Origin: Siphonodentalium dalli
Lineage: Eukaryota; Mollusca; Scaphopoda; Gadilida; Siphonodentaliidae
NCBI GenBank assembly: GCA_032622095.1
Contig: CP136061.1
Location: 48,739,797 to 48,803,796, forward strand
DNA: 64,000 nt
Reading direction: 5' to 3'
Every line of letters begins with the position of its first letter. The first letter of the stretch is position 1. Position numbers and translations under genes: made by a program. Of this stretch, positions 54,024 through 64,000 are shown piece after piece. Below the pieces are notes generated by a model that was given only the letters and a program-made list of their open reading frames with translations, made no database searches and was not told the DNA's origin.

Positions 54024-54222
54024 CTGAACAAACAATGCAGAGAATATATTATTTTTTTTAACAATTCTTGTTCCTTACAGTGATGTGAAACACTCCTGTT
54101 GGGTGAAGTAGTTATTTTTACGAATATTAATCCAAATTTCCAGCACACATCGTCATTTTTATGTTAATTAAATGCAATGACTCTCGATGGCGATATCATT
54201 TGCGTTAGTTTATCGCCGATTG
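54024..54222 (+). repeat. segmental copy of 52689-52909
   Basis: AACAAACAATGCAGAGAATA through TTATCGCCGATTG aligns base for base with 52689-52909 except for a deletion of about 35 bp after GGGTGA. The duplication spans the junction of two repeat families. Confidence 0.88.
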
Positions 54223-55214
54223 ACAGATGACCAGATGCATGTAATCCAGCATACCCATCATTTCCTTCAGTCATTGACAGATGCATGTAATCCAGCATAC
54301 CCATCATATATACATATCGTATAATTAAGATCAGACAACAAGTCGTTGTGATATCTGCTTGGACAGAGGACCAGACACATGTAATACACTAATACAGTGT
54401 TTCCATATATTCCCACCATCCACTTCATTGTGGGGGTAAAGTTAGAGTTTCAGAGAGCGCATGTGTATATAACTTTTAAATTTATTTGCATTCCCATACA
54501 TTCAATAAAATATATGACTCATGCAACATATTGGTTTATAAAAAAATATCAAAGTAACAATATATCTCCTCTTGAACACATTAATAAGAAGAACGGAAAC
54601 ACAACAATAAATATATGAGACTGTGAACCACGACATGTTCACTCCTCGGTCATTTCCGCTAGGAAATAACCTCTTCCATAAATAGACACCATATTCATGC
54701 AATGCTACAAGACACGTCCCTGGTAATAAGGCGATCACATTGACTCGTTGGCGCAAAGCTGTGATTGGAGTAGAATATACACACTCTGCTTCATGGTTGG
54801 CTATATTTTAATTGCGAGATTGGAGGTCAATGACATTTTGACAATATTCCCATGATAGCGAAACACAAATGGTATAATACAGAATACAGGCGACAAATGC
54901 ATAATGCATTATACCCATCACTATCTAGTGGACTTCATCTTCGAGTTTTTATCAGTCAATGAGATTTCGCATTTTGTTGTTTTCATAATTGCTATTAAAT
55001 ACATGTACTACGATTCTCACAAACATTTACTACGCCAGACATGCACTCCATATTTTGGAAACGATTTATTTCCTCATCTTGCGAAAGCCGCATCATCCTA
55101 GAAAATTAAAACTGAATCACAGAACTAGGGACGTAAATATGTTAGGATTTATGTCGACTTTTCAAAGAGACTGGGCAGCACCAAACTTGACGAGTCTCCC
55201 AATCAACTGATGTA
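54223..55214. other. mostly unassigned; short direct repeat at 54230-54310
   Basis: GATGCATGTAATCCAGCATA plus CCCATCAT occurs twice. 54655-54690 (AGGAAATAACCTCTTCCATA) is a short third match to the 280-bp insert at 49688-49967. Nothing else recognised. Confidence 0.5.
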
Positions 55215-55633
55215 CAGTAATGCCCTAAGTAATCGACCCCTTAACCACAGCAGAATTATGGGTAACTTTTCAGGATTTAGTCGGAAATATGGCTTATTGC
55301 AATTCATTGGAAAGCTCTCACCGAGAGCTTTCTGATGAATGGCAACAAGTATGCACATGAACCATCCAGCAAACTGGACCCATGGCAATAGTTGCCATAG
55401 CGGATTGCCGAAGCCAAACAATCTGAATTTAGAGGGCTGTCCATCGAAATTGCAACATGATTGAAATAGTCTGGCATATATATATGTTGTCTATTTATGG
55501 AAGAGGTTATTTCCTCGCGAAGTCACTTAGAATGGTTCACTCCTCAATGGATTCTCCCAGTCAGTTCTTTAACCCCTTCTATACCACATGGTTCTCCCAT
55601 TCAATTATAAAAATAGATTGGTTCATTTGGAGC
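55215..55633 (-). repeat. 419-bp inverted duplication, arm 2 (P1 MITE copy H, chimeric)
   Basis: It starts TA|CAGTAATGCCCTAAGTAATC and runs through half of a P1 MITE, then 280 bp of the same foreign segment as 49688-49967, reverse-complemented, with no length difference from arm 1. Confidence 0.92.
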
Positions 55634-55644
55634 AAGCATGAGAA

Positions 55645-56100
55645 TAAGGTGCCTGTCATTTGCAGAATGAGGTCCCCAGAGGGTGAATTTAGTGACGCTA
55701 TCCCGCATAACGTGTTAGCATCACTAAATTCACCCTCCAGGGACCTCATTCTGCTTAGGCCTCATCTTCTCTGGAAAGTTTCTTTATCATCAAATTTCTA
55801 GAGAAACTTCTTCACATACATGTAGATTCTATTTCTTTTTTAGTTTAGTTTTTCTATATCCCCAAATTGGCAGAAGACACATTTCATAATTGAGGTTCCC
55901 AATGGGTGTACATCACAATATTCACCATTTGGGAACTTCAATCCGAGTCTATGTCTCCCATAGCAGATGGGGCCATGCAGAATGATGTCCCCAGAGAGTG
56001 AATTTGGTGGTGCTAGCCCGCTATGTGGGATAGCGTCACTAAAATCACCCTCTGGGGACCTCATTCTGCAAATGACAGACACACTAAATAAATTCAGGCT
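55645..56100. repeat. R-family repeat, complete composite copy
   Basis: Two R palindromes (GTGCCTGTCATTTGCAGAAT ... CCTCATTCTGCTTAGGCCTC, and 55970-56085 with GATGTCCCCAGAGAGTGAAT ... ACCTCATTCTGCAAATGACA) enclose TCCCCAAATTGGCAGAAGAC and the GAGGTTCCCAATGGGTG / CATTTGGGAACTTCAATCCG small palindrome. Confidence 0.8.
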
Positions 56101-56235
56101 TGATTTGGAGAAATGTCCAGGAATATAAGCAGAAACAAAGAGACAAAGGGATGATACAAGTGCAGGAGTAGTCCTGCTAATTGGTGGGAAACATTCAGGG
56201 AACTACTCATCAATGAGTATTCAGTAAAGAAAGGG
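56101..56235. other. unassigned
   Basis: Nothing recognised. Confidence 0.4.
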
Positions 56236-56496
56236 TTAACCCCTTCATGATGGGAGATGTGCTGGAGCAGCATTAAAGATCCTGTGCGAGTGCATTCTCT
56301 TATATATGTGAGTCTCCCATAGGGAGCCTTGCATATATAGGAGAATGAACTGGCTTACATGGTCAAGATAAATAGTGTTTGGGCAATGTACTTGTATTTT
56401 CTTATATATGTGAGGCTCCCTATGGGAGACTAGCATATATAAGAGAATGCATTGGCACAGGAATTTCAGAGGAAGCTCCAGTCATGGAAGTGTTAA
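56236..56496. mobile_element. T2 TTAA MITE
   Basis: TTAACCCCTTCATGATGGGA ... GGAAGCTCCAGTCATGGAAG-TGTTAA, 261 bp, two hairpin modules (GTGCATTCTCTTATATATGT ...; TATAAGAGAATGCATTGGCA). Confidence 0.85.
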
Positions 56497-57430
56497 GTGG
56501 GCCTTTTAAAGGTATAGTCTGGATATTTTCATGTGGCATAAAAATTTGTCAAATTTTAAAGAGTCAAGTGACACAATACTGCGAACCATGAATTAAATTG
56601 AGAGGGTAAAAGATCAAGATGCAGTATAGAAGTCCAACAATTTGTTCTTTCTCAGTGGCTTGACTTGAATTTTTCTGCCATTTTGTATTTCCATAGTCAG
56701 ATAGTCATCATTCTATTTAGAACTATGAAATTCTCTCTCAGTGAAAGTGACTCAATAAAATTTGTTAAACTTTAAAGGTACTCAATCCGATTCGATGGTC
56801 TCCCATATCATCAGATTCCAACAACAACATTTTTTAAAATACCGCTTCAGTTATCAGAATCGATTAATTGCCAAAAAATAATACTAACCACAGTCCACTA
56901 TAGTATAACATTGCCCAAAGTCTGTTATTTATCAACATTTTCTTCAACGAAATTTGGCATGTTTGTCAAATATCTGACACACAAAAGCCACTTGATTTTA
57001 GAGTTATCCATCTTCATCTGCAATTTGGTCTGAGACCATCTTCTCGTCGAATTTTTACCAGGCCACTAAAAAGTACCGGTGGTGAAAAATAATAGATCTC
57101 AAAAATTGATATCTGATCACTCTGAGCTTTGATGGGTGGGTTCCTCGACTCTAATCAAACATTTTTTACCCCTCAATCCAAAGAAATAGTAATTTGCGAG
57201 CATTTGGATTATGCATCTTTAAGCCACTTGAAAATAACCGGACTATGCCTTTAAGAAATAAATCTTGTTTTGATTAAGTTAAAAGATACAAAATCCGACT
57301 TAACATCCCTAAATTACTATTTCTTCGGCATCTGGGGTAAACAAATTTGAATTGAGTCAAGGAAACTACCCATCAAAGCTCATAGTTATCAGATTTTGAT
57401 TTTTGAAATCTGTTAATTTTCACCACCTAA
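56497..57430. repeat. interspersed repeat 'Q', two opposed copies
   Basis: AAAGGTACTCAATCCGATTC (56774), CCACTTGATTTTAGAGTTAT (56990), GATGGGTGGGTTCCTCGACT (57131) and the reverse pair ATTACTATTTCTTCGGCATC (57313). Inverted partners at about 57110-57205 and 57300-57410. Confidence 0.7.
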
Positions 57431-57673
57431 AACATTTGACGGCCTGGCGAAGGTTACACAGGGAAATTTCTAATGATACGGATAAGAAACAACAAAGAAA
57501 GAAACATCATGTAGATCTCCATTCATTTTGTGTAGTGATGTTCTCATTGTTTAACTTCTAAGGTGAACAACCCTACAAATGAATGAATGGGATTCAATTA
57601 ACTACACATCTATTAGTTACTCTCTCTTATAATAAATGAATGATTTTTATTATTATGGACCATTACAAAAATT
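57431..57673. other. unassigned
   Basis: Nothing recognised. Confidence 0.4.
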
Positions 57674-58084
57674 CAAAGATCGTCTTATCTCTTCCTATAA
57701 CAATATAGTTTCCTGGGTTTAAAATAATAGATATGAATTGAAGATTCCTGTCCGGAAACGCTTCTATCATTTAATATTGATTTTATTTCGAATTTTCAAC
57801 TATAATACATACAATCAATTTGGAACATTTTATGGCTCGCGAAGCGTATTAAGCGGCATAACTCTATCTCTATCTGAGATCGCCTGAACGATCATGATGA
57901 CCTGTTTCTAAAAATAGCAATGAAAAAATGTCCCAATTGATTATCGCATTATATATAAGAAAATATCGATATAAAATCAATATCAATTGATAGAAGTGTT
58001 TGCGGACAGATGTCTTCGACTCACATTATTTATTTGATACCCCAGAAACTATACAAAACGTATTTAGTAAGAGATAGATCATCT
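57674..58084. repeat. 'S' inverted-repeat element
   Basis: AAAGATCGTCTTATCTCTTC ... AAGAGATAGATCATCTTTAA with CCTGTCCGGAAACGCTTCTA / AAGTGTTTGCGGACAGATG arms. A copy of 50248-50710. Confidence 0.8.
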
Positions 58085-58215
58085 TTAACCCTTTCAGTGC
58101 CAAGTTTTAGAGCTCTTTCCATCAATGTATCACATTATTATAATCAATAAATTTTAAAAATGATCAAGGAAATATGGGTTCATATAAAAATCGGACTTGA
58201 CACTGAAAGGGTTAA
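58085..58215. mobile_element. T6 TTAA MITE (131 bp)
   Basis: TTAACCCTTTCAGTGCCAAG ... GACTTGACACTGAAAGGGTTAA. TTAA flanks and CCCTTTCAGTG inverted ends. It abuts the S element. Confidence 0.85.
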
Positions 58216-58239
58216 TAATCCTAAAAGTTATCACATCAC

Positions 58240-58665
58240 TTCGGAAGATATAGACCTGGTTTATTGTAAGATAATTGGTGACGACATCACTTTGGAAGAT
58301 ATAGGTCTGGTTTTGTGGGGATATATTTAGTGATCACATCACTTTGTGTGATCACTTTGTAAGATATAGGCCTGGTAAGTTGTAAGATATTTGGTGATCG
58401 CATCACTTTGTAAGATATAGGCCTGGTAAGTTGTAAGATATTTGGTGATCGCATCACTTTGGAAGATAAAGACCTGGTTTGTGGGGAGATATTTGGTGAT
58501 CACATCACTTCGGAAGATACAGACCTGGTTTATTGTAAGATAATTGGTGACGACATCACTTTGGAAGATATAGGCCTGATTTTGTTTAAAATATTTGGTG
58601 AACATAGTATTGTACATGATTGGCATTGTTTTCTTGTAAGATATTTGGTGATCATATTATTGTAC
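58240..58665 (+). repeat. 51-bp tandem repeat, about eight units
   Basis: The unit GGAAGATATAGGCCTGGTTT ... GGTGATCACATCACTTT has period 51 with variants. Because 51 is a multiple of three, both strands stay open: minus 58626-58339 has 17-residue repeats. Not considered a gene. Confidence 0.88.
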
Positions 58666-58722
58666 ATGGGTGGATAGCTCATTCATGTAAGATGTCATAG
58701 GGCAAAGGTTTACAATAAAACC

Positions 58723-58959
58723 TTAACACTTCCATGACAGGAGCTTCCTGAAAATTTGCGATATGATAACCCTGTGCCAATACATTCTCTTATATATGCG
58801 AGAATACATTGGTCTAACAATATTTACCTTGACCTTGTAAGCCAGTGCATTCTCTTATATATGCGAGGCTCCCTATGGTAGATTCGCATATATAAGAGAA
58901 TGCACAGGCACATGATATTTAATGCTGCACCAGCGCAGCTCCCATCATGAAAGGGTTAA
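58723..58959. mobile_element. T2 TTAA MITE
   Basis: TTAACACTTCCATGACAGGA ... CAGCTCCCATCATGAAAGGGTTAA, 237 bp. Its right TTAA (58956-58959) is also the left TTAA of the next element. Confidence 0.88.
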
Positions 58960-59878
58960 AGGCCCACCTAATTTTCAAATCCCCAGATCACATTATATTA
59001 CAACATATTCCATATTATAAACCATTAGAAAGAGGATGCTCTAAAACATTGTATTATCAACTTATCCGGTTGAATAATCTGTGAACATGTTGTTTTTGTC
59101 AAGGTATATTCATGTTCTGTGCTTAAAGGCACGTGCGGCCTTAATTGTCGAAAATATTCATATTTGTTCCAAACACCGTAAACAGAAAAACATTAAAACG
59201 CATACAGTTCCATTCATATATACCATGACCATCGCGTAAACAGCATGTTATCATAAAGACCTACCATATTTTACCTAAGCAAGACCCTGATTGTGTTACA
59301 GAAGACAGCACAATGCTACTGGCTAATCACACACAAATGGCATAAACGCTCTTTATTAGTTCCATATCAGGTATTCACCAACAAAGAACGCTCTTTATGT
59401 TTACCATCATAATATAAACAAACACCAGAAAAGTAACTTTTTATGCTGTTGTTTACATAACAATGGTCAAACATTTGACAATAACATACTGTTTATGCGA
59501 TATTTCTTATTTGTATACGGACAAAGTCTGTCTACATTTTGATGTTCTTTCTGTTTGTGGTGGTTTTTGACGGGTGGAAATATTTTCACAGGATACCCAC
59601 CGCCAAGGCCAACCGTACCTTTAATTTTGATCTGGTCTGTACTGCCAGTCTATTATTATGGAAGGGGAATAACTCTATCTCTTAGTTATGCATTATGATG
59701 CATTCTGGGTACAACAACGGTGAAGTCTTGGTGTGAAACTGAGAATCTCTGTCACTTGGTGGACACTCCTAGGCCACAGCTGTTCCATATATTTTTGGTT
59801 CCTCTTTGAAATGGTACATAATATGGAATATGTTGTGTATAATGTGACCTGGGCATTCAAAAATGATGTGCCCTTTAA
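58956..59878. mobile_element. T4 TTAA element carrying a nested TTAA element
   Basis: TTAAAGGCCCACCTAATTTT ... AAAATGATGTGCCCTTTAA. T4 sequence is continuous once 59123-59620 is removed. Confidence 0.87.
59123..59624. mobile_element. 502-bp TTAA-flanked element nested in T4
   Basis: TTAAAGGCACGTGCGGCC at the left and (reverse complement) TTAAAGGTACGGTTGGCC at the right. The T4 copy at 49455-49475 shows the empty site (ATCAAAATTAAGCACAG). Interior non-coding. Confidence 0.88.
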
Positions 59879-60377
59879 AGATGCTCTATAACAATGACAA
59901 AACTCCTTTTAAAGACATTTATGCTTATTCGTCCCAATAATACAAAAGAAATATCTAGTATTACACATATTTCACACATAAGAGTTTTTAATCAGATTTT
60001 CAATAAAATAAAAATTTCCTTGTGGCATAAGCTCCAAATAAATAAATTGTCTCTCGAACTCAAAATTATTATCATTATATTATTAATTATTAAAGATATT
60101 GTGTTAAAGGGGCACACTCTTTTTTGTTAATAAATTTTCCTACTTAGGCTATGCAAATTAAAATTCCCCATTTCTCAGACCTGCGTGCATGGTCCCAAAC
60201 AGACACGTTTCCCGGTTCAGATGTTGAAACATGAGTTAAAAGCTTGAAGAATGGCAACTCCAATCTACGTCAAAAATTTGTCACGGATACTTTATTGTGC
60301 GATTTTTAATGAAATAAATAACATGGAATTTATCAACAAACTTATTAATGAATTCTGTTCAGGAAATATTGACCGCA
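59879..60377. other. unassigned
   Basis: A plus-strand Ile/Leu-rich frame (59894-60130) has no recognised domain. Confidence 0.4.
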
Positions 60378-60505
60378 GGTAACCGCTTTCATAGGGCAGC
60401 ATTAAAGATCCTGTGCTAATGCATTCTCTTATATAAATGCGAGTCTCTCATAGGCAGCCTCGCATATATAAGAGAATGCACTGGCTTACAAGGTCAATAT
60501 AATTC
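60378..60505. mobile_element. T2 TTAA MITE, truncated
   Basis: GCAGCATTAAAGATCCTGTG, then one hairpin module (ATGCATTCTCTTATATAAAT ... TATATAAGAGAATGCACTGG) and CTTACAAGGTCAA. It ends abruptly. Confidence 0.75.
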
Positions 60506-60591
60506 TTTATAAACATTTTGGCCTTAGAAATGGGAGATTGACTTTGCATGGCCCAACATGGCCCTGTGATGTGGAGATACATGTAGCCAGG

Positions 60592-61130
60592 GTTCACATT
60601 GGCCACAGAATTCTTTTGGCCAATTTGTTGGCCATTTCTGAATTTTTTTTCAGAAACTTTGGTCAAATTGAAAAACCAAAATATGGGACCATCGAGAAAA
60701 CTGAAACTAAAACAAAAATATATAGAAACACGCTAAAAAATAACTGAAAAATTTCGAGTTGGACAAAATTGATCATGGAAATGTGCACGGATGGGAACCG
60801 TAGAAACTGAAATCAGTCTAGAAGGTAACAAATATTAACATAAATGAGCACTATTTGTCTCACCTAAATTCGTGTTATATTTTGAAACCACAAAGCAATA
60901 AAGTATTGCCACTTGATCCTCAGCTAATCATCATTGTTTTGATAAGTAATCATTGTTATTCATACACAGGAGAGTAACTGCTGATTACCTGTTAATGAGT
61001 GACTGGTTTCATACAGATCTGATGATAATTTGAGAGGTGATCACTGACATTAGCATTGAAACTTTTTGGCCAAATGCAATTTTCTTTGGCCATTTTCCAA
61101 AAGAATTGCCCATCGACAGCATGAACCCTA
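60592..61130. mobile_element. probable TIR (hAT-like) element
   Basis: CAGGGTTCACATTGGCCACA and AGAATTCTTTTGGCCAA at the left, and (reverse complement) AGGGTTCATGCTGTCGATG with GGCAATTCTTTTGGAAAA at the right. No target duplication was recognised. Confidence 0.5.
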
Positions 61131-61149
61131 GAGATATTCTAATACACAT

Positions 61150-61815
61150 TCATACAAGCCTGGAAATAGTGTGTCTGACATTTGCAGAACGAGGTCCCCC
61201 AGACACACTAAACTCTTGTCCAGTTATAATTATACAGATACTAAACAAATCATAGAAATTTGGTTATGTTTGATCAATAATACATAGAAATAATAAATAA
61301 CTTCATTGCACCATATTGTTCAATATCTCTAACAGATTCTTGTATTTACATTTGTGCAGTAATATTTTTCAATCAGTTTCTATGTGTGCGAATTAATAAC
61401 TAACAATATTTCTGTATTGTCTCTGATGGATATTTCAGATCGTAGTCATAAACTGTAATCTAAAGGCATTTATAATAGAAAATAGACATCACTAAATTCA
61501 CCATCTGGGGATCTCATTCTGCTTAGACCTCATCTTCTCTTGAAAGTTTCTTTATTATAAAATTTCTATAGCAGCTTCTTCACATAGATTCTTTTGGCAG
61601 ATGACACATTGCATAATAGAGGTTCCCAATGGGTGTACATCACAATATTCACCATTTGGGAACTTCAATCTGAGTCTATGTCTCCCATAGCACATGAGGC
61701 CATGCAGAATGTGGTCCCCAGAGGGTGAATTTAGTGATGCTAGCCCACTGTCGGATATCATCACTAATTTCACCATCTGGGGACCTCATTCTGCAAATGA
61801 CAGACACACTAAACA
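61150..61815. repeat. R-family repeat, split copy
   Basis: GTGTGTCTGACATTTGCAGA lies at 61168. CATCACTAAATTCACCATCT lies at 61486. The GAGGTTCCCAATGGGTGTAC / ATTTGGGAACTTCAATCTGA pair and the final palindrome ending TTCTGCAAATGACAGACACA occupy 61619-61810. 61205-61480 is unassigned. Confidence 0.72.
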
Positions 61816-62138
61816 CAGGCTTGATGAAGTTATTGCCTATAAACTATCTTATTTTTTATTTGGATTTGTGTGAAATCAGTTTTATATCTGAACACTGATA
61901 GATGCAGGAAAAATCTTCTGCATTTAAATATGAGTAGTAGAGAAGGGATTAGTTTGACACGGAAGATCTGAGATTCTGAAATAAATAAATTAAATAAGTA
62001 TCTCACTGAAACAGTATTATCAATAAGATATGAACATATTAAATAACATTGACCGTTTATTCGCTGGACTTCTTAATGCCGCATAAAGTTCACAACTTAA
62101 AATAAAAAAAATATGAGTACCATCCATCAGAGGATAAT
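61816..62138. other. unassigned
   Basis: Nothing recognised. Confidence 0.4.
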
Positions 62139-62397
62139 TTAACCATTCCATGACTGGAGCTTCCTGAAATTTTGCGAAAAACCCTGTGCCAATGCATTCT
62201 CTTATATATGCGAGTCTCCCTTAGGTAGCCTCGCATATATAAGATAATACATTGGCCTAATACTATTTACTTTGATTTTGTAAGCCAGTGCTTTCTCTTC
62301 TATATGCGAGACTCCCTATGGGAGACTACCATATATAAGAGAATGTACCAGCACATGATATTTAATGCCAGCACAGCTCCCGTCATGAAAGGTTTAA
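62139..62397. mobile_element. T2 TTAA MITE
   Basis: TTAACCATTCCATGACTGGA ... CACAGCTCCCGTCATGAAAG-GTTTAA, 259 bp, two hairpin modules. Confidence 0.87.
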
Positions 62398-64000
62398 TGC
62401 CACATAATGTTCACAACTTCAAATTTTGAAAATATGAGTATCATACATCAGTGGGAAGAACATTTAAAATTAGGGATTAAAATTAGTTCAGATTCTTATT
62501 AGAAGAAAACCAGTCTAATTAAAATACAGTCTATTTATCAAGCTACAAATTCTATAGTTGGAAACAAACAGCAGGGAATCCAATTACTTCCAAGTAGCAC
62601 TGCATCAGTGTCAGCCAATCACGACATTCCATGGTAAAGCGATGAAGTCAATCAGACGTTTGTCAGAATTCCTATACAGCGAAAGTGATTCTAATATAAA
62701 ACCTCACTAAAAATATTGTGATAAATTTTCTGTCATATTTCTAATTTCACACAGCGATTACAAATTTAGAGAGCACGACACTAATATGCATCTATGAAGA
62801 GTCCAGAAATTACCAATAATACCTAGGAAGGAGAATAGAATTAATTAGTTCGAAGAATTTCAACAGTTAACACCTTATTTGTTAATCGCGAAAATGAAAC
62901 TGAAAGCAGATATCTGTCAATCCTAAAAGTATATTAATGCGAAATGTGTGTGGTCACGCCATACTTTGGGTATTGCCAGGGAAAGCTCTTTATAGCAGCG
63001 GTATGGGGAAAAGTGTGGAAATTTTTCAGACTATAGAACGCGTAGCTTGTTCAAGTCGGTATGTTAGTTAGACTGGGAGAAAACAGACTTGAGATAGTCA
63101 TGAAATTCTCTTTAAATCTGTAGAGAAAATGCATTTTTTTTGTGGACAAAGTTCAACATTACATATTACCACCAAAGTATATAGAAGTTAAGTCTGAGTT
63201 TAGTATTAGACCCCGACATAATGTTTATAGATGATATAATTACAGTTTATTATATTTTCGTCAACTTTATCCCCGAACATGTTATCCTACTCTCAGCACT
63301 GCAACGTGACATCATATTTTGCATCATTCGGTATCATTGCGCATTATTTTAGTATAAATGGCTGATGTTATTGTAGCTTTATGAATGTGTTAGGTCTAAC
63401 TGTGTGTTTCATTGTGGTCTGGGTCGTAGCAAACTGGTATAGAAAATATAATAAACACAACAGTTAGCTGTTCTGAGCAGCATATGTTTTTCTCCTCTCG
63501 TGAGATGCGATGATTATTTTCACTTGGCTAGCCTCTCATAAAAGTAATGCTCTGCATCTCACTCAATGAGAAAAACCATACACTATGCATAACAGTTAAC
63601 TATTGTCTATGTAATCTGTGTTGAATATTAAATATCAGATTCGATACTGTGTGAAAGAACATGTTATCTGGGATGAACATTTCTGAATCAAATGTAAGTT
63701 GAATAAATGTAGTCCAAGTTTCCTATGATGTAAACCAGCTCTATGTCACTCAATGATCAATAAAAATAAAAAAATATCTTAATTTCTTTGTTACAATGTT
63801 CCTATGGAGAGTACTCTCGTATTCCAAATAAAAGTGTATGCATGTTTATTTTTTTGTCGAAAATTTCCACCCTGCACGTTACTTATTTGCGTCTGCATTT
63901 ACTTTATTTGATCCCTCCCCCAGAAACTTGAGTATGTTTTGTCAACAACATTCGTGGGGAGGTGTTTCTTGTTTCTCTGCTGATGCCAGCTATATACATT
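62398..64000. other. unassigned 1.6 kb at the window end
   Basis: No exon, tRNA, TE terminus or tandem repeat was recognised. This is the longest stretch free of the window's repeat families. Confidence 0.45.

Noticed and set aside
58339-58626. 95-codon minus-strand frame with 17-residue repeats
   Set aside because: Fully explained by the 51-bp tandem array; no start context or splice signals.

Overview
The window looks like nuclear DNA from a marine mollusc, most likely a bivalve. The evidence is a single widely spaced spliced gene, long AT-rich introns, frequent TACATGTA palindromes, and repeat architectures known from bivalves: a (GTCC)n microsatellite followed by tandem monomers of about 160 bp (pearl-like or Helitron-associated organisation), plus dense palindromic TTAA-flanked MITEs. 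Species cannot be fixed from the sequence alone. Nothing looks bacterial or viral.

One protein-coding gene is supported with confidence: a plus-strand GTSF1 (gametocyte-specific factor 1 / Asterix, a PIWI-piRNA co-factor). It has nine coding exons between 15727 and 41978: 15727-15837, 16618-16744, 27351-27446, 30609-30681, 31661-31815, 32962-33080, 35301-35349, 36202-36257 and 41973-41978. Every junction keeps frame, and the model gives 263 residues. Residues 15-35 and 47-67 form two CHHC zinc fingers. The tail is unusually long and carries two GIGRGRG motifs. A 5' UTR acceptor precedes the first coding exon (15706/15707). The stop codon lies in a 38-nt exon, and the 3' UTR resumes at 46870. 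Its end is not fixed: an AATAAA at 51760 is one candidate.

Layout. 1-15100: upstream, no convincing gene, with two Helitron-type elements on the plus strand and one on the minus strand, a 4.1-kb CAGGG-ended terminal-inverted-repeat (TIR) element, a perfect 60-bp-arm palindrome and tandem repeats. 15100-42010: the gene, whose introns hold most of the mobile DNA, including TA-flanked palindromic MITEs, at least seven TTAA-flanked MITE families, hAT elements with readable target duplications, a LINE reverse-transcriptase relic, microsatellites and poly-C tracts. 42010-47700: last intron and 3' UTR, with a roughly 950-bp minisatellite and a hAT copy carrying a BED-finger relic. 47700-64000: downstream, nested TTAA elements, a 419-bp inverted duplication spaced 5.1 kb apart, 24-bp and 51-bp tandem arrays, and about 1.6 kb of unassigned sequence at the end.

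The gene's family acts in piRNA silencing of transposons, yet its own introns are packed with hairpin-forming transposon copies, several within 20-35 bp of splice sites. One inverted pair flanks exon 8. Several insertions can be read against empty paralogous sites in the same window, which gives relative ages.
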